Assembly (NCBI RefSeq): GCF_022448905.1 | Contig: NZ_JAKVCW010000022.1 | Location: 1 to 56,908, forward strand | DNA length: 56,908 nt | From: Shimia sp. | Lineage (GTDB): Bacteria; Pseudomonadota; Alphaproteobacteria; Rhodobacterales; Rhodobacteraceae | Direction of reading: 5' to 3' | Shown: piece after piece, positions 16,013-24,185 of the stretch | How the letters are laid out: each line of letters opens with the position of its first letter | How positions within the stretch are numbered: position 1 is the stretch's first letter | Position numbers and translations under genes: made by a program | The notes under the pieces: model-generated | What the model was told of the DNA's origin: nothing | Seen by the model: only the letters and a program-made list of their open reading frames with translations | The model's database searches: none

Positions 16013-17347
16013 TCAGGTTTGAGCCGTGAGCGCCTCAGAAAAGCGCATTGGCTGGCCGGTACTGGGCGTCACAAGTTCGCCGTCCCACATGACCTTATGG
16101 CCACGAACAATCGTACCCACTGGCCAGCCGGTGACCGTGACACCATCGTAGGGCGTCCACCCCGCGCGGGATGCAATCCAATCATTGGTAATGGTCTCGC
16201 GCCGCTTCATGTCCACAATTGTGAGATCAGCATCGTAGCCAACCGCGATGCGGCCCTTTCCAACAATTCCAAACAGGCGGTTGGGCCCATGACTTGTCAT
16301 ATCGACAAATCTTTCCAAGCTCAGCCTGCCTTCGTTTACGTGGTTTAACATGGTCGGCACGAGGGTCTGAACACCCGTCATGCCAGAATGGCTGTCTGGA
16401 TAGGCATGTTCTTTTTCCTCGCGGGTGTGCGGTGCGTGATCCGATCCCAGGATATCCGCGACGCCATTCGCCACACCTGCCCAAATCTGATCCTGGTGTG
16501 ACTCGTCGCGTACGGGCGGGTTCATTTGGGCATAAGTCCCAAGACGCGCGTAGGCAGTATCATCGAGGGTGAGGTGATGGGGCGTGACTTCGACGCTGGC
16601 GACGTCTTTATGGTCCGCAAGAAAGGCGATCTCTTCCCCGGTTGAAATGTGCAAAACGTGAATCCGCTTACCGGTCTTGTGTGCCAATGCGACAAGACGT
16701 TTGGTGCAGTTCAGCGCGACCTCGGGCGAGCGCCAGACAGGATGGCTTGATGGATCGCTTGGGACACGAAGGTCCTTGCGCTCTTCCAGCATGTATTCAT
16801 CTTCGCTGTGGAACGCTGCACGACGGGTGATCGCCCTCAGAATCGCCTCAACACCGTCATCGTCTTGGACCAAAAGTGCCCCTGTCGAGGATCCCATAAA
16901 GACCTTTACTCCGGCACACCCCGGCAGTTTTTCCAGGAAAGGAAGCTCCGAGACGTTCGCGTGGGTTCCACCCACATAGAAAGCAAAATCGCAGTGCATG
17001 CGGTTTGTTCCCGCCGCAATCTTGGCGTCAAAGGCCTCGCGCGTCGTTGTGAGCGGGTTCGTGTTGGGCATCTCAAACACACCTGTCACACCGCCCATGA
17101 CCGCCCCGCGTGAGCCGGTTTCAAGGTCTTCTTTGTGCGTCAAACCCGGCTCGCGGAAATGAACCTGTGTATCGATAACGCCCGGAAGAATGTGCAGGCC
17201 CTTGCAATCCACCACGGTTTTCGATGCTGCGCGCGACAAGTTACCCAAAGCTGTAATATGTCCGTTATCTACCCCAATATCTGTCTCATGGACGCCGTGA
17301 TGGTTGACGACAGTTCCGCGTCGAAAAATCGTATCAAAGCTATTCAT
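16013..17347 (-). CDS. pyrC: dihydroorotase paralogue with altered metal site
   Basis: This 444-residue amidohydrolase closes carbamoyl-aspartate to dihydroorotate in pyrimidine synthesis. Visible landmarks are GVIDTQVHFREPG, EMPNTNP, the bridging-Lys region VKVFMGSSTGALLV, FHSEDEY, VLHISTGEE and LGSDHAPHT. The first metal motif is normally HxH but reads QVH, so one zinc ligand is lost while the others are kept. It is 18 bp after zur and in the CysRS–COG0523 operon. That is the expected setting of a low-zinc substitute for the main PyrC, which must be elsewhere if this is a paralogue. Confidence 0.85.
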   Translation of the reverse strand: MNSFDTIFRRGTVVNHHGVHETDIGVDNGHITALGNLSRAASKTVVDCKGLHILPGVIDTQVHFREPGLTHKEDLETGSRGAVMGGVTGVFEMPNTNPLTTTREAFDAKIAAGTNRMHCDFAFYVGGTHANVSELPFLEKLPGCAGVKVFMGSSTGALLVQDDDGVEAILRAITRRAAFHSEDEYMLEERKDLRVPSDPSSHPVWRSPEVALNCTKRLVALAHKTGKRIHVLHISTGEEIAFLADHKDVASVEVTPHHLTLDDTAYARLGTYAQMNPPVRDESHQDQIWAGVANGVADILGSDHAPHTREEKEHAYPDSHSGMTGVQTLVPTMLNHVNEGRLSLERFVDMTSHGPNRLFGIVGKGRIAVGYDADLTIVDMKRRETITNDWIASRAGWTPYDGVTVTGWPVGTIVRGHKVMWDGELVTPSTGQPMRFSEALTAQT

Positions 17348-17365
17348 GTGTTTTGGACCCAGAGT

Positions 17366-17758
17366 TTAGGCATTTGAGCTACAGGAAGAGCACAGACCAT
17401 GCACCTCAATGACATGTCGCTGTGGCATGAACCCCGTTTCTTCAACGAAGCCAGAGAGGTTTTCGACAAGGCGCGGGGCGGTGCGTTCTTCGACAGTTCC
17501 GCATCCGTCACAGATGGACAGCACAGCCAATTTGTGAGTGCCATCGCATTGGCAAGCGATGTAGGCCTTGAGGGATTCGACCCGATGAACGCGACCGGTC
17601 TTGGTAAGTGCAGCCAGCGCATTGTAAACCGTCGGTGGCGCGATTTTTGGATGTGACGCCTGCAACCGATGCAGCACGTCGTAGGCGGACATGGCACCAT
17701 CAGCCTCTCGCAGCACGGCGAGTATCTCTGCCCGCATTTGTTCACCGCGTTTTGTCAT
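17366..17758 (-). CDS. zur: Fur-family zinc regulator (Zur)
   Basis: A 130-residue Fur-like repressor. A winged helix occupies about residues 8-65 (SAYDVLHRLQ; APPTVYNALAALTKTGRVHRVESL). The dimer domain has two CxxC pairs (ICDGCGTVEE; LCSSCSS) for structural zinc, and His residues in CQCDGTHKLA and RHVIEVHG that could sense the metal. The VHRVESLKAYIAC segment is shared with the second Fur-like gene at 29038 and is usual in Zur. A GAGG site lies 6 bases upstream. It sits inside the zinc operon between yidD and the dihydroorotase, so it probably autoregulates. Confidence 0.87.
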   Translation of the reverse strand: MTKRGEQMRAEILAVLREADGAMSAYDVLHRLQASHPKIAPPTVYNALAALTKTGRVHRVESLKAYIACQCDGTHKLAVLSICDGCGTVEERTAPRLVENLSGFVEETGFMPQRHVIEVHGLCSSCSSNA

Positions 17759-17771
17759 GGAACACCTCGCT

Positions 17772-18017
17772 TCATTTCATGCGCGGGTTGTCGACAGGCG
17801 GCACAGGATCGAACCCTGACCCGCCCCATGGATTACAGCGTGCCAGACGGTGAAGCGTCAACCAAAGCCCACGGACGGGCCCATGGGTTTCCAGGGCTTC
17901 GATCGCATAGACAGAACAGCTTGGTTGAAAGCGGCAAGAATGCCCAATCCAAGGCGACAGGATCAACCGATAGCCACGGATTGGAAGGATAAGGAGCCGC
18001 ACAAAGAAAGCCCTCAT
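17772..18017 (-). CDS. yidD: membrane protein insertion efficiency factor YidD
   Basis: An 81-residue protein with the hallmark arrangement YRLILSPWIGHSCRFQPSCS followed by YAIEAL and RLARCNPWGGSG. It has an amphipathic N-terminal helix for peripheral inner-membrane association. YidD assists YidC/Sec insertion, though its precise role is unsettled. Its ATG overlaps the cysS stop codon, so it is translationally coupled to CysRS. YidD is usually found with rnpA/yidC; its place in a zinc operon is odd. Confidence 0.9.
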   Translation of the reverse strand: MRAFFVRLLILPIRGYRLILSPWIGHSCRFQPSCSVYAIEALETHGPVRGLWLTLHRLARCNPWGGSGFDPVPPVDNPRMK

Positions 18018-19354
18018 GCGCGCATCCTCCAACGGCTCTCGCGGCCAGAGTCTTCAACTTCTACGCCCATCTCTAGTAGTTGATCGCGCAATTCGTCGGC
18101 ACGCGACCAATCGCGATCAAAGCGCGCTTGCGCCCGCTGAGCAACCAGCGCTTCGATGTGATCGACCTCGCCAGCGCCCGCATGCGCCCAAGCAATTGGA
18201 TCCTGCTGAAGGAGACCAAGGAAACTGCCCGCCTCGCGCAGGCCTGCCGCGATCTGGGCGCGGCGGCTTGGGTCGGCTTCAGAATGCACTTGTGCGGCAA
18301 GTGCATGCAGCGCGGCGAAGGCAGCCGGCGTGTTCAAGTCATCATCAAGCGCGGTCAGCACAGGGGCCATATCATCCGGCGATGGCTCTGCCGCCGGCTG
18401 ATCGCGCAGCGTGCCGTAGAGCCGGTTCAGCGCCGAGCGCGCGGCCTTTGGTGTCTCTGGCGTCCAGTCGAGCGGTTGGCGATAGTGTGCGGATAGGAGC
18501 GCATAGCGGATCGCCTCGCCGGGAGCTTCCTTCAAGAGATCGCGCACCAAGAGAACATTGCCGAGCGACTTGGACATCTTCGCCCCTGACACGGTCACAT
18601 GGCCATTGTGGACCCAGAACCGTGCCTTGGTGCCTTGTGCAATCTCGTTTTCATGATGCGGGAAGCGCAGATCAATGCCGCCGCCGTGGATGTCAATCTG
18701 CTCGCCCAAATGCGCGCGGATCATGGCAGAACACTCAATGTGCCAGCCGGGGCGTCCAAAGCCCCACGGGCTCTCCCAGCCGGGTTGGTCGGCGTCGGAT
18801 GGCTTCCAAAGTACAAAATCGCGCGGGTCCCGCTTCCACGGTGCGACCTCTACCCGCGCCCCCGCAAGCATCTCGTCTGGGTTCGCACCTGAGAGCCTGC
18901 CGTAGTCCGGGAAGGCGGGAATGTGATAGAGCACATGACCCTCCGCCGCGTAGGCTTTGCCCTCTGCGATGAGGCCTTCAATCATCTCGATCATTGGCGC
19001 GATATGCGCCGTCGCGTGCGGCTCAATGTCCGGTGGGGCGACACCCAGCGCTGCAAGGTCTTCGTGATAGGCCTTCGTGAACTCCGTTGAAATCGCGTCG
19101 CAACTCACCGCTCTCGAAGCCGCCGCGGCGATGATCTTGTCGTCCACATCGGTGATGTTGCGGGCATAGGTGAGCTTTGGCACTTGCCTGCGTAGCACCC
19201 GCGCCAGAACGTCGAAAACAACTGCCGGTCGTGCATTGCCGATATGCGCGTATGAATACACCGTTGGGCCGCAGACATACATCCGCGCGTGTTCGGGATC
19301 ACTTGGAACAAACGGCTCAACCTTGCGACCCATGGAATTGAATAACTGCAGCAT
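18014..19354 (-). CDS. cysS: cysteinyl-tRNA synthetase
   Basis: A 446-residue class I synthetase charging tRNA-Cys. The HIGH-type motif is AHIGNARP and the KMSKS loop is GAKMSKSLGNVL. The active-site zinc ligands are all in place: Cys in YVCGPTVY, Cys in WHIECSAM, and His and Glu in FPHHENEIAQ. It is therefore not an obvious zinc-independent form. It starts 3 bp after the COG0523 gene and overlaps yidD. Its place beside Zur and the GTPase suggests it is either the low-zinc paralogue or a client of the chaperone. Confidence 0.92.
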   Translation of the reverse strand: MLQLFNSMGRKVEPFVPSDPEHARMYVCGPTVYSYAHIGNARPAVVFDVLARVLRRQVPKLTYARNITDVDDKIIAAAASRAVSCDAISTEFTKAYHEDLAALGVAPPDIEPHATAHIAPMIEMIEGLIAEGKAYAAEGHVLYHIPAFPDYGRLSGANPDEMLAGARVEVAPWKRDPRDFVLWKPSDADQPGWESPWGFGRPGWHIECSAMIRAHLGEQIDIHGGGIDLRFPHHENEIAQGTKARFWVHNGHVTVSGAKMSKSLGNVLLVRDLLKEAPGEAIRYALLSAHYRQPLDWTPETPKAARSALNRLYGTLRDQPAAEPSPDDMAPVLTALDDDLNTPAAFAALHALAAQVHSEADPSRRAQIAAGLREAGSFLGLLQQDPIAWAHAGAGEVDHIEALVAQRAQARFDRDWSRADELRDQLLEMGVEVEDSGRESRWRMRA

Positions 19355-19357
19355 CTG

Positions 19358-20437
19358 TCAGAACGGCATCGGGGCGGTTTCGTGGACCATTCCGTCGGCG
19401 GTTGTTTCGACTTCCTTTGGCTTCATACGGAGCATGTTCAGGCTGGCGTCAAGGTCGTCCTGGCTCATGTTTCGAGCAATCACGACGACCCGGCTGGTCG
19501 CATCTTGCCCGCTCCAGTTTTTCAGCGGAACAGGCGCATCAAAGATGTGTTGCACGCCGTGGAAGACAAAAGGCCAAGGCATGTCATCAACGTGCACAAT
19601 GCCTTTCATGCGTAAGATGTCGGGACCCTTAAACGCGAGCAGCATGTCGAGCCAAAAGTCGAACGCATTGGCAGAAATTGGCGCTTCGATCTCGATGGAG
19701 GCTGAGGTTATGCAATGGTCATGACGCGCTTGAAAGGCTGTGCCATTCGCGGCGTCCTGTGGCGCGCTGCTGTTGCCAATCCAGGCTGCGATGTCCTCTG
19801 CCGAGACATCTTCGCGCATCGCCGAAATCCCAAACAAACCGCCGACCGGCACAGCGCCGCGATCTGCAGTAATGGGCTTGGCCCTGCCGTTCAGATCGGC
19901 CAGACGGGTTTCAAAAGCAGCGACATCATCCTCCGATACCAAATCTGTTTTCGTGACGACAATACGATCTGCCATGGCAATCTGGCTGACGGCTTCGGAA
20001 TGGGCGTCCAGCGTTGCGGGGCCAGCCGCAGCATCGGCAAGCGTGACCACGCCGTCCATCCGGAAATAAGGCGCAATCAGATCGTCCATAACCAACGTTT
20101 GTAAGATCGGGGCGGGATCTGCGATGCCCGTCGTCTCAATAACGATCCGGTCAAAGCTGAGTTCATTGCGCTTCTTGCGCGCCATGAGCGCGCCGAGGGT
20201 CTTTGAGATATCGCCGCGGAACGTGCAGCAGAGACATCCCGACTGCATGAGGATCGTTTCCTCGGTCGACGCTTCGATCAAATCATGGTCAAGGCCAGCC
20301 GCGCCGAATTCGTTCACGATCACAGCAATCCGGCCTGCTTCTGGGTCATTGATCAAGTGGTTCAAAACGGTGGTCTTCCCGGCGCCAAGAAAGCCTGTCA
20401 GCAAAGTGACCGGGATACGCGTGCCTGTGGTGTCCAT
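19358..20437 (-). CDS. COG0523 (CobW/ZNG) GTPase metal chaperone
   Basis: This 359-residue G3E GTPase has Walker [10 protein letters not shown], the metal motif SGCLCCT (CxCC), an ETTGIADPAP switch region, and TKTDL in place of NKxD for guanine recognition. Members linked to Zur deliver zinc to client proteins using GTP. The start at 20437 (MDTTGTRIPVTLLTGF) gives the normal N-terminus; a longer frame runs back into hisI and is spurious. It heads the minus-strand operon COG0523–cysS–yidD–zur–pyrC. A Zur-type dyad lies 51 bp upstream. Confidence 0.9.
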   Translation of the reverse strand: MDTTGTRIPVTLLTGFLGAGKTTVLNHLINDPEAGRIAVIVNEFGAAGLDHDLIEASTEETILMQSGCLCCTFRGDISKTLGALMARKKRNELSFDRIVIETTGIADPAPILQTLVMDDLIAPYFRMDGVVTLADAAAGPATLDAHSEAVSQIAMADRIVVTKTDLVSEDDVAAFETRLADLNGRAKPITADRGAVPVGGLFGISAMREDVSAEDIAAWIGNSSAPQDAANGTAFQARHDHCITSASIEIEAPISANAFDFWLDMLLAFKGPDILRMKGIVHVDDMPWPFVFHGVQHIFDAPVPLKNWSGQDATSRVVVIARNMSQDDLDASLNMLRMKPKEVETTADGMVHETAPMPF

Positions 20438-20487
20438 GGGCGTGCTCGTCCTCTTTACAATCCTGCGATTCTGCGCGAATAGCATTA

Positions 20488-20502
20488 TGTTATAAAGTAA
20501 CA
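20488..20502. promoter_or_regulatory. Zur-type operator candidate (zinc island)
   Basis: TGTTATAAAGTAACA is a TGTTA-N5-TAACA dyad between the divergent COG0523 and hisI genes, placed to control both. It matches the reverse complement of the site at 28961-28975 in 11 of 15 positions. Confidence 0.7.
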
Positions 20503-20519
20503 CTTCACAAGGCGATCCT

Positions 20520-20993
20520 ATGAGCGAAATCGAATTCCAGTCTCGAACGTCCGTTGAACAAGTCGAGGAAAGCACAGACTTCGCCCCCAAATTCGATAGC
20601 CATGGGTTGATGCCGTGCATCACTACGGATGCGCAGAGTGGTGAGGTGCTGATGCTGGGCTGGATGAATGACGAAGCCCTGAAGCTCACGATTGAAACTG
20701 GGGAAGCGCATTACTTCAGCCGCGCGCGCCAGGTGCTTTGGCACAAGGGCGCGACGTCAGATTTGGTGCAAAAGGTTGTTGAGGCGCGAATTGATGACGA
20801 CCAAGATGCGGTCTGGCTCAAGGTAGAGGTCGCCGGGTCCGGCGCGTCCTGTCATGTTGGATATCGGTCCTGTTTCTACCGCGCTGTGCCAACAGCTGAA
20901 AACGCAGGGCAACCGCTTCAATTTGTGGAAAGCGACAAGACCTTTGATCCCATGAAGGTTTATGGTGATGTCCCGAACCCAACCCAACTCTGA
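20520..20993 (+). CDS. hisI: phosphoribosyl-AMP cyclohydrolase paralogue lacking a zinc Cys
   Basis: A 157-residue HisI, longer at both ends than the usual 120-130. It catalyses the third step of histidine synthesis. The conserved KGATS loop and the [13 protein letters not shown] motif with two zinc Cys are present. The third zinc Cys, normally in a DCDxD motif, is replaced: the sequence reads [11 protein letters not shown], Cys to Asp. This fits a substitute enzyme with a different metal need. It is divergent from the COG0523 gene and shares its Zur-type operator. Confidence 0.88.
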   Translation: MSEIEFQSRTSVEQVEESTDFAPKFDSHGLMPCITTDAQSGEVLMLGWMNDEALKLTIETGEAHYFSRARQVLWHKGATSDLVQKVVEARIDDDQDAVWLKVEVAGSGASCHVGYRSCFYRAVPTAENAGQPLQFVESDKTFDPMKVYGDVPNPTQL

Positions 20994-21711
20994 TCAAGCA
21001 TGGATGGAACGCGCATTGGTCTTGGCGCGTGAGGTGCGAGGTCACGTTTGGCCTAACCCACCTGTGGGCTGCGTGATTGTAAAACACGGCGCAGTTGTTT
21101 CTGAGGCGGCCACACATCCCGGCGGCCGTCCCCATGCAGAGCGCAAGGCGATTGAGCAAGCCGGTCAAATGGCAGACGGAGCCACGCTCTTTGTGACGCT
21201 GGAGCCGTGCTGCCATTGGGGAAGAACGCCGCCGTGTACGGACGCGATCATCGGTGCAGGCATTGCGCGTGTGGTTTGCGCCGTTCAAGATCCCGATCCA
21301 CGCGTAAATGGCGGCGGATTTGCGACGCTCCAGGAGGCTGGAATTGATGTTGTGGTTGGAGTTTGCAGTGCAGACGCTGAGGCAATGATGTCCGGCTTTT
21401 TCCATCGCGTTCATTTTGGCGTGCCAGAGTTGGTTGTTTCGTTGGAAAGCGGAGACGCGATCCCCGACGGGACAGACGCTGTTTTGGTATCAGGCGAGAC
21501 TAAGGTGGTTCTCACAACCCGTTCCGGAACCATGGAGAGCGACCTCAAAAACCCGCATCATCTGCTCAGGTGGATGGGGAACCTTGGCCTCACCACGGTG
21601 GCAATCCCTAAACTCGATAGGTTTTGGCGCGAATTCCAAGCCCATGCGGAGGTCCCTGCGCGTAGTGATGCGGCGCAGATGGCAATGCCTCTCGGCGAAG
21701 TAGGCACCTAG
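20968..21711 (+). CDS. RibD-like pyrimidine deaminase with degenerate reductase half
   Basis: A 247-residue protein overlapping the end of hisI by 26 bp. The first ~145 residues are a complete RibD deaminase domain: [11 protein letters not shown], the zinc His and catalytic Glu in [10 protein letters not shown], and the zinc cysteines in [14 protein letters not shown]. The rest (about 100 residues) aligns only loosely with the start of the RibD reductase ([10 protein letters not shown]...) and is far shorter than the usual ~215. It is probably only the deaminase step of riboflavin synthesis, or a redirected deaminase. No chromosomal ribD is in the window for comparison. Confidence 0.8.
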   Translation: MSRTQPNSDQAWMERALVLAREVRGHVWPNPPVGCVIVKHGAVVSEAATHPGGRPHAERKAIEQAGQMADGATLFVTLEPCCHWGRTPPCTDAIIGAGIARVVCAVQDPDPRVNGGGFATLQEAGIDVVVGVCSADAEAMMSGFFHRVHFGVPELVVSLESGDAIPDGTDAVLVSGETKVVLTTRSGTMESDLKNPHHLLRWMGNLGLTTVAIPKLDRFWREFQAHAEVPARSDAAQMAMPLGEVGT

Positions 21712-21713
21712 CC

Positions 21714-21965
21714 ATGCAGAAGGCACTCATGCACAAGGCCCAAGGCTTTTGGCACACACATCGGGTCAAGCGATTGGTGCGCGAGCAGTTGGGCGGAGGC
21801 GTTCAGTGTTTGGTGTCGGTGCGAGAGACGGTATGTACCGATCCGGGATGTGAGGGTCCGGCAACTGAAATTCGGATCGTTTCTCTGGGCTTTCGTGAGA
21901 TCAGCGCGTTGATTCATAAGCAGGCCTCGGACATCAGACAAAACGACATTCTGACGATTTTTTGA
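21714..21965 (+). CDS. small Cys-motif protein linked to COG0523 (copy A)
   Basis: An 83-residue protein starting 2 bp after the RibD-like gene. Its core, LVSVRETVCTDPGCEGPATEI, followed by HK...DIRQNDIL, aligns with the 88-residue protein at 31471 (LVSVAELTCHEPCCPPVETV ... HK...CEPDII). No function is known to me for this family. Two members, each at the distal end of a transcript carrying or facing a COG0523 gene, suggest a metal-handling partner. There are no transmembrane helices or signal peptide. Confidence 0.72.
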   Translation: MQKALMHKAQGFWHTHRVKRLVREQLGGGVQCLVSVRETVCTDPGCEGPATEIRIVSLGFREISALIHKQASDIRQNDILTIF

Positions 21966-22075
21966 GAACGCTTCCGGTGATGCCTCAAAGCTACAGCGAC
22001 TTTGACCTCAGGCGCGCCTCTACCGAGGATGCAAAAGCGTGTTCCAAGATTGGTCTGGTCTTACCTGCTTGCGCT

Positions 22076-22804
22076 TTAGCCTAAATCCCAAGGCATGTTG
22101 CCTGCGTTCCGGGTTCTTTCTGATCGGACGGGGCCCAAGAAGAACGCGGATCTGGGCGTGTCTTCCGCCGCGAAAGCGCGGATGACACTATCTCGCGTCT
22201 CTAAACGTTCCAGCAGTGCTCGCAGATTTGGCAGCGACGTCACTGCGCCCCGTTCTAGCGGGTCGTGCCTTGGAGCGACCAACGACCAACGCACGCAGCC
22301 AGCCAAATAGAAATCACAAACGCTCAAGTTCGCGCCCAGTAACCATGGCCCACCAGTGTCTCTTATTTGGGCATCCAAGATCTCGTAGTGTGACCTCATA
22401 CGCTTTTTGATGAATGGCCGCACGCTTTCGGCTCGGCTTTCACCAACGTATCGCTCTGTTTAGTATTGGATTTGGGCATCTGCATGCAGTGTGTTCGACA
22501 GGAAGTAGAGCGTTTTTAGGAACAAGGCTCGCTGAGCGCGGTCTGAAATAGCTGGAGAAAGTGCTCCCTCTTGCTCTGTCAAATACTGAAGGATCGCACC
22601 GGTTTCAGACAGGGTGACACCAGTGCTTTCGTCGGCAAGAACAGGAACCATCCCACGTGGATTTAGCTTTAGGAATTCAGGGCTTTGATGTGCACCTCGA
22701 TGCATATCAACGACTTCATCTCGGTAAGCTGCGCCTATTTCCTCGAGAGCCATGCGGATGACATGGCTCGCGCAATCAGGAAAGGAAAACAGAACATAGC
22801 TCAT
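22076..22804 (-). pseudogene. glutathione S-transferase broken by one stop codon
   Basis: Residues 1-114 are a GST thioredoxin-like domain (MSYVLFSFPDCASHVIRMAL; NPRGMVPVLADESTGVTLSETGAIL) ending ADAQIQY. A TAA at 22460-22462 then interrupts the frame. It continues in the same frame with TERYVGESRAESVRPFI and the alpha-helical C-terminal domain (GPWLLGANLSVCDFYLAGCV). In GSTs this position is normally an aromatic-rich YxxERY stretch, so a Tyr codon has probably become TAA. The gene reads intact otherwise, pointing to recent inactivation. Confidence 0.85.
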
Positions 22805-22866
22805 AAATTTGGATAGCGTCTCGTGTGTTGTCCCGACGGCGGTTTCGTAAACCGGTTCAAAGGCGG

Positions 22867-24033
22867 CTAAGCAGCGGCGGCGACGCCTTTCTGCATCATC
22901 AAGCCAGCCAGTTCGTCGATATCCTCATGCGTCATCGGACATGCAGAGTTTTGCGCCATGCCGATATTCGCGTCGTTCTTCATTTCGACGGCCAATTCCG
23001 TTTTGGAAACACCGGCGCATTCCGCGGGCAACTCAGGCGCAATCCCGCACGCACGCATCAACGCCGACATCCGACCAGGCAGCGCGTCAGCCGTTTCCTC
23101 ACCCGCCATTGCCCTAGAGGCCATTGCATAGTTCGACGCCCCCTCGGGCCGGGCAGTGAGCCATGGCAGGCTTGCTTCCAGCGCAAGGCCTGTCGCCAAC
23201 CCGTGATGGATACGAACAATCGAGCCAAGGGCGTGGCTGATATTGTGACCTATATGCGTGTTGCAATTGTGCAAAGCCAGTCCGGCGACCAAGCTTGCCC
23301 AAAGAACACGACCCCGTGCTTCGAGATTAGAGCCGTCGTCCACGACCTTTGGAAGATCATCGGTCAAAATACGCAGCGCTTCGAGCCCGTAAAGCTGGCC
23401 AGCTGGGCTGGTGGTGCGAGACGTCGCGCCTTCAAGTGCGTGCGCGACGGCGTCAATTCCAGTCCATGCCGTAATGTGGGGCGGTAAACTGAGGGTCAAC
23501 TGTGGGTCTAGTACTGCCTGAGAGAACATCAACTCCTCCCCCCAGAACCAGATCTTGGAACCATCTGCCCTTGAAATAACCGACGTTCGCGTAACCTCAG
23601 ACCCGGTCCCTGCCGTGGTCGGAATAGCGATCGAAGGAATGGCGTTTCCCGGCAAAGGTTGCGCCGCCAGCGCAAAGGTTTCTGCGCGTTGGCCCGATCG
23701 CGCAATGGCTGCTGTAAGCTTGGCGGCGTCCATCGCGGCGCCCCCGCCCATTCCCACGATCACGGCTGCGTCTAGCGCACGCGCCTGCTCGCACAGATCG
23801 TTCACAAGCGCTTCTTTTGGCTCGCCCGAGACAGTCGCAGCAACCTCAAACGACTTTCCCTTTGAGCCAAGTACTTGAGCCAGTTGATCGGTGACGCCAA
23901 GGTCAGCAAGAACCGCATCCGCAATGACAAGTACCGGCCCTTGCCCCAAACGCGCCGCTATTTCTGGCACATTGGACATGCGCCCGTTGCCAAACGCGAC
24001 CGGAGGAACATGCCCCATATTGAATTTCTGCAT
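22867..24033 (-). CDS. iron-containing alcohol dehydrogenase / maleylacetate reductase family
   Basis: A 388-residue group III alcohol dehydrogenase. NAD-binding GMGGGAAMDAAKL, then IPTTAGTGSEVT, and the metal-binding pattern DAVAHALEG ... HNISHALG...HHGLATG place it in the Fe-ADH family. It would oxidise or reduce an alcohol/aldehyde or maleylacetate; the substrate is unclear. The start at 24033 has GAGGG 4-8 bases upstream and gives the normal N-terminus; a longer frame to 24168 is spurious. The gene lies 153 bp downstream of the MetE-like gene and may be co-transcribed. Confidence 0.85.
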   Translation of the reverse strand: MQKFNMGHVPPVAFGNGRMSNVPEIAARLGQGPVLVIADAVLADLGVTDQLAQVLGSKGKSFEVAATVSGEPKEALVNDLCEQARALDAAVIVGMGGGAAMDAAKLTAAIARSGQRAETFALAAQPLPGNAIPSIAIPTTAGTGSEVTRTSVISRADGSKIWFWGEELMFSQAVLDPQLTLSLPPHITAWTGIDAVAHALEGATSRTTSPAGQLYGLEALRILTDDLPKVVDDGSNLEARGRVLWASLVAGLALHNCNTHIGHNISHALGSIVRIHHGLATGLALEASLPWLTARPEGASNYAMASRAMAGEETADALPGRMSALMRACGIAPELPAECAGVSKTELAVEMKNDANIGMAQNSACPMTHEDIDELAGLMMQKGVAAAA

Positions 24034-24185
24034 ACTTCCCTCTTGTGAAAACTCTGGCGGGGCGAACTCACGCCTCATACTTGTGCTCAACACATCAGAC
24101 GGCCTAGGCGGGATCAGTGCTGGAACCGACGTAATTTGTCCAAACCACGCAAGTCCGCAAAATACCAAGCCGGGCGGATCTGTTG

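Noticed and set aside
18014..19354. CysRS as a zinc-independent variant
   Set aside because: All four zinc ligands (two Cys, His, Glu) are visible in their usual motifs, so no loss can be claimed.
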